DNA of 64,000 nucleotides from an uncultured Christensenella sp. (GTDB lineage Bacteria; Bacillota; Clostridia; Christensenellales; UBA3700): NCBI GenBank assembly GCA_949290515.1, contig CASERZ010000001.1, forward strand, positions 62,001-126,000, given 5' to 3'. Shown here piece by piece: positions 63,935 through 64,000 of this stretch. Both the position numbers and the translations under genes were made by a program. A model generated the notes under the pieces. That model saw only the letters and a program-made list of their open reading frames with translations. It was not told where the DNA came from and ran no database searches. Every line of letters begins with the position of its first letter. The first letter of the stretch is position 1.

Positions 63935-64000
63935 ATGATTAAGAAGTATTATGATTGCGATTGCGATTTGAAGTTGTTCGATGGCAAGACAGTAGCAGTT
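63935..64000 (+). CDS. ilvC: ketol-acid reductoisomerase, 5' end
   Basis: 22 codons before the window ends: MIKKYYDCDCDLKLFDGKTV, the normal start of bacterial ilvC just before the NADPH-binding glycine loop. SD GGAGG lies 9 bases upstream. 82 bases after ilvB with no terminator, so it is likely in the same transcript. Cut by the window edge. Confidence 0.85.
   Translation, partial: MIKKYYDCDCDLKLFDGKTVAV

Overview
The window reads as chromosome of a low-to-moderate GC, endospore-forming Bacillota, most likely an uncultured Clostridia lineage. The reasons are a SpoIIID homologue, a 24-residue SpoVM, a SpoVB-type flippase, Gram-positive style SD sequences and sigma-A promoters, a short HisG paired with HisZ, a YetF/DUF4363 pair, and the Bacillota gene order yicC-gmk-rpoZ-coaBC-priA-def-fmt-rsmB-rlmN-rsgA-rpe-spoVM-rpmB-asp23-fakA-recG. 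I see no phage, transposase, CRISPR array, rRNA or tRNA.

Layout. 1-4 kb: the end of an ECF S component, coaX, hom, and two small proteins with a winged-helix-like start and a C-terminal membrane segment. 4.4-9.3 kb: uvrB-uvrA. 9.5-11.9 kb: yetF, DUF4363 and AT-rich spacers with palindromes. 11.9-16.1 kb, minus strand: folC-folE-folP-folBK behind a THF-type riboswitch, plus dfrA. 16.2-22.4 kb: a SpoVB-like flippase, a LysM protein and a 1341-residue surface protein. 22.4-25.1 kb: a long inverted-repeat element, two half-size TauE proteins, spoIIID and ttcA. 25.3-34.5 kb: a small-multidrug-export protein, prmA-rsmE-mtaB, hinT, rpsU, pcrA and ligA. 34.9-51.9 kb: the housekeeping cluster ending in recG. 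52.1-58.9 kb: hisZGDBHA-F-IE. 59.2-64 kb: an HMGL-like aldolase, a membrane protein with a degenerate McrB-like AAA+ domain, ilvB and the start of ilvC.

How the genes work together. folC, folE, folP, folBK and dfrA make, reduce and polyglutamylate folate, and fmt in the later cluster uses formyl-THF. uvrA, uvrB, pcrA, ligA, priA and recG form a DNA repair and restart set. def, fmt, rsmB, rlmN, rsgA, rpsU, rpmB, prmA, rsmE, mtaB and ttcA serve translation and RNA modification. The his operon covers most of histidine synthesis (hisC and hisN are not here), and ilvB-ilvC begin branched-chain synthesis. coaX and coaBC provide coenzyme A steps.

Most unusual points: (1) a membrane-anchored McrB-like AAA+ protein that has lost Walker A, the sensor-1 Asn and the arginine finger; (2) six palindromes with a TTGAACA-N-TGTTCAA core, three with different but perfectly self-complementary outer arms; (3) several genes whose ATG lies 6-10 bases after a -10 box, suggesting leaderless mRNAs; (4) rsgA with no canonical start but an ATC behind a good SD; (5) a 162-bp imperfect hairpin element with a U-run; (6) a giant surface protein apparently anchored at both ends. 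Promoters, terminators and RNA structures were found by eye, not computed.
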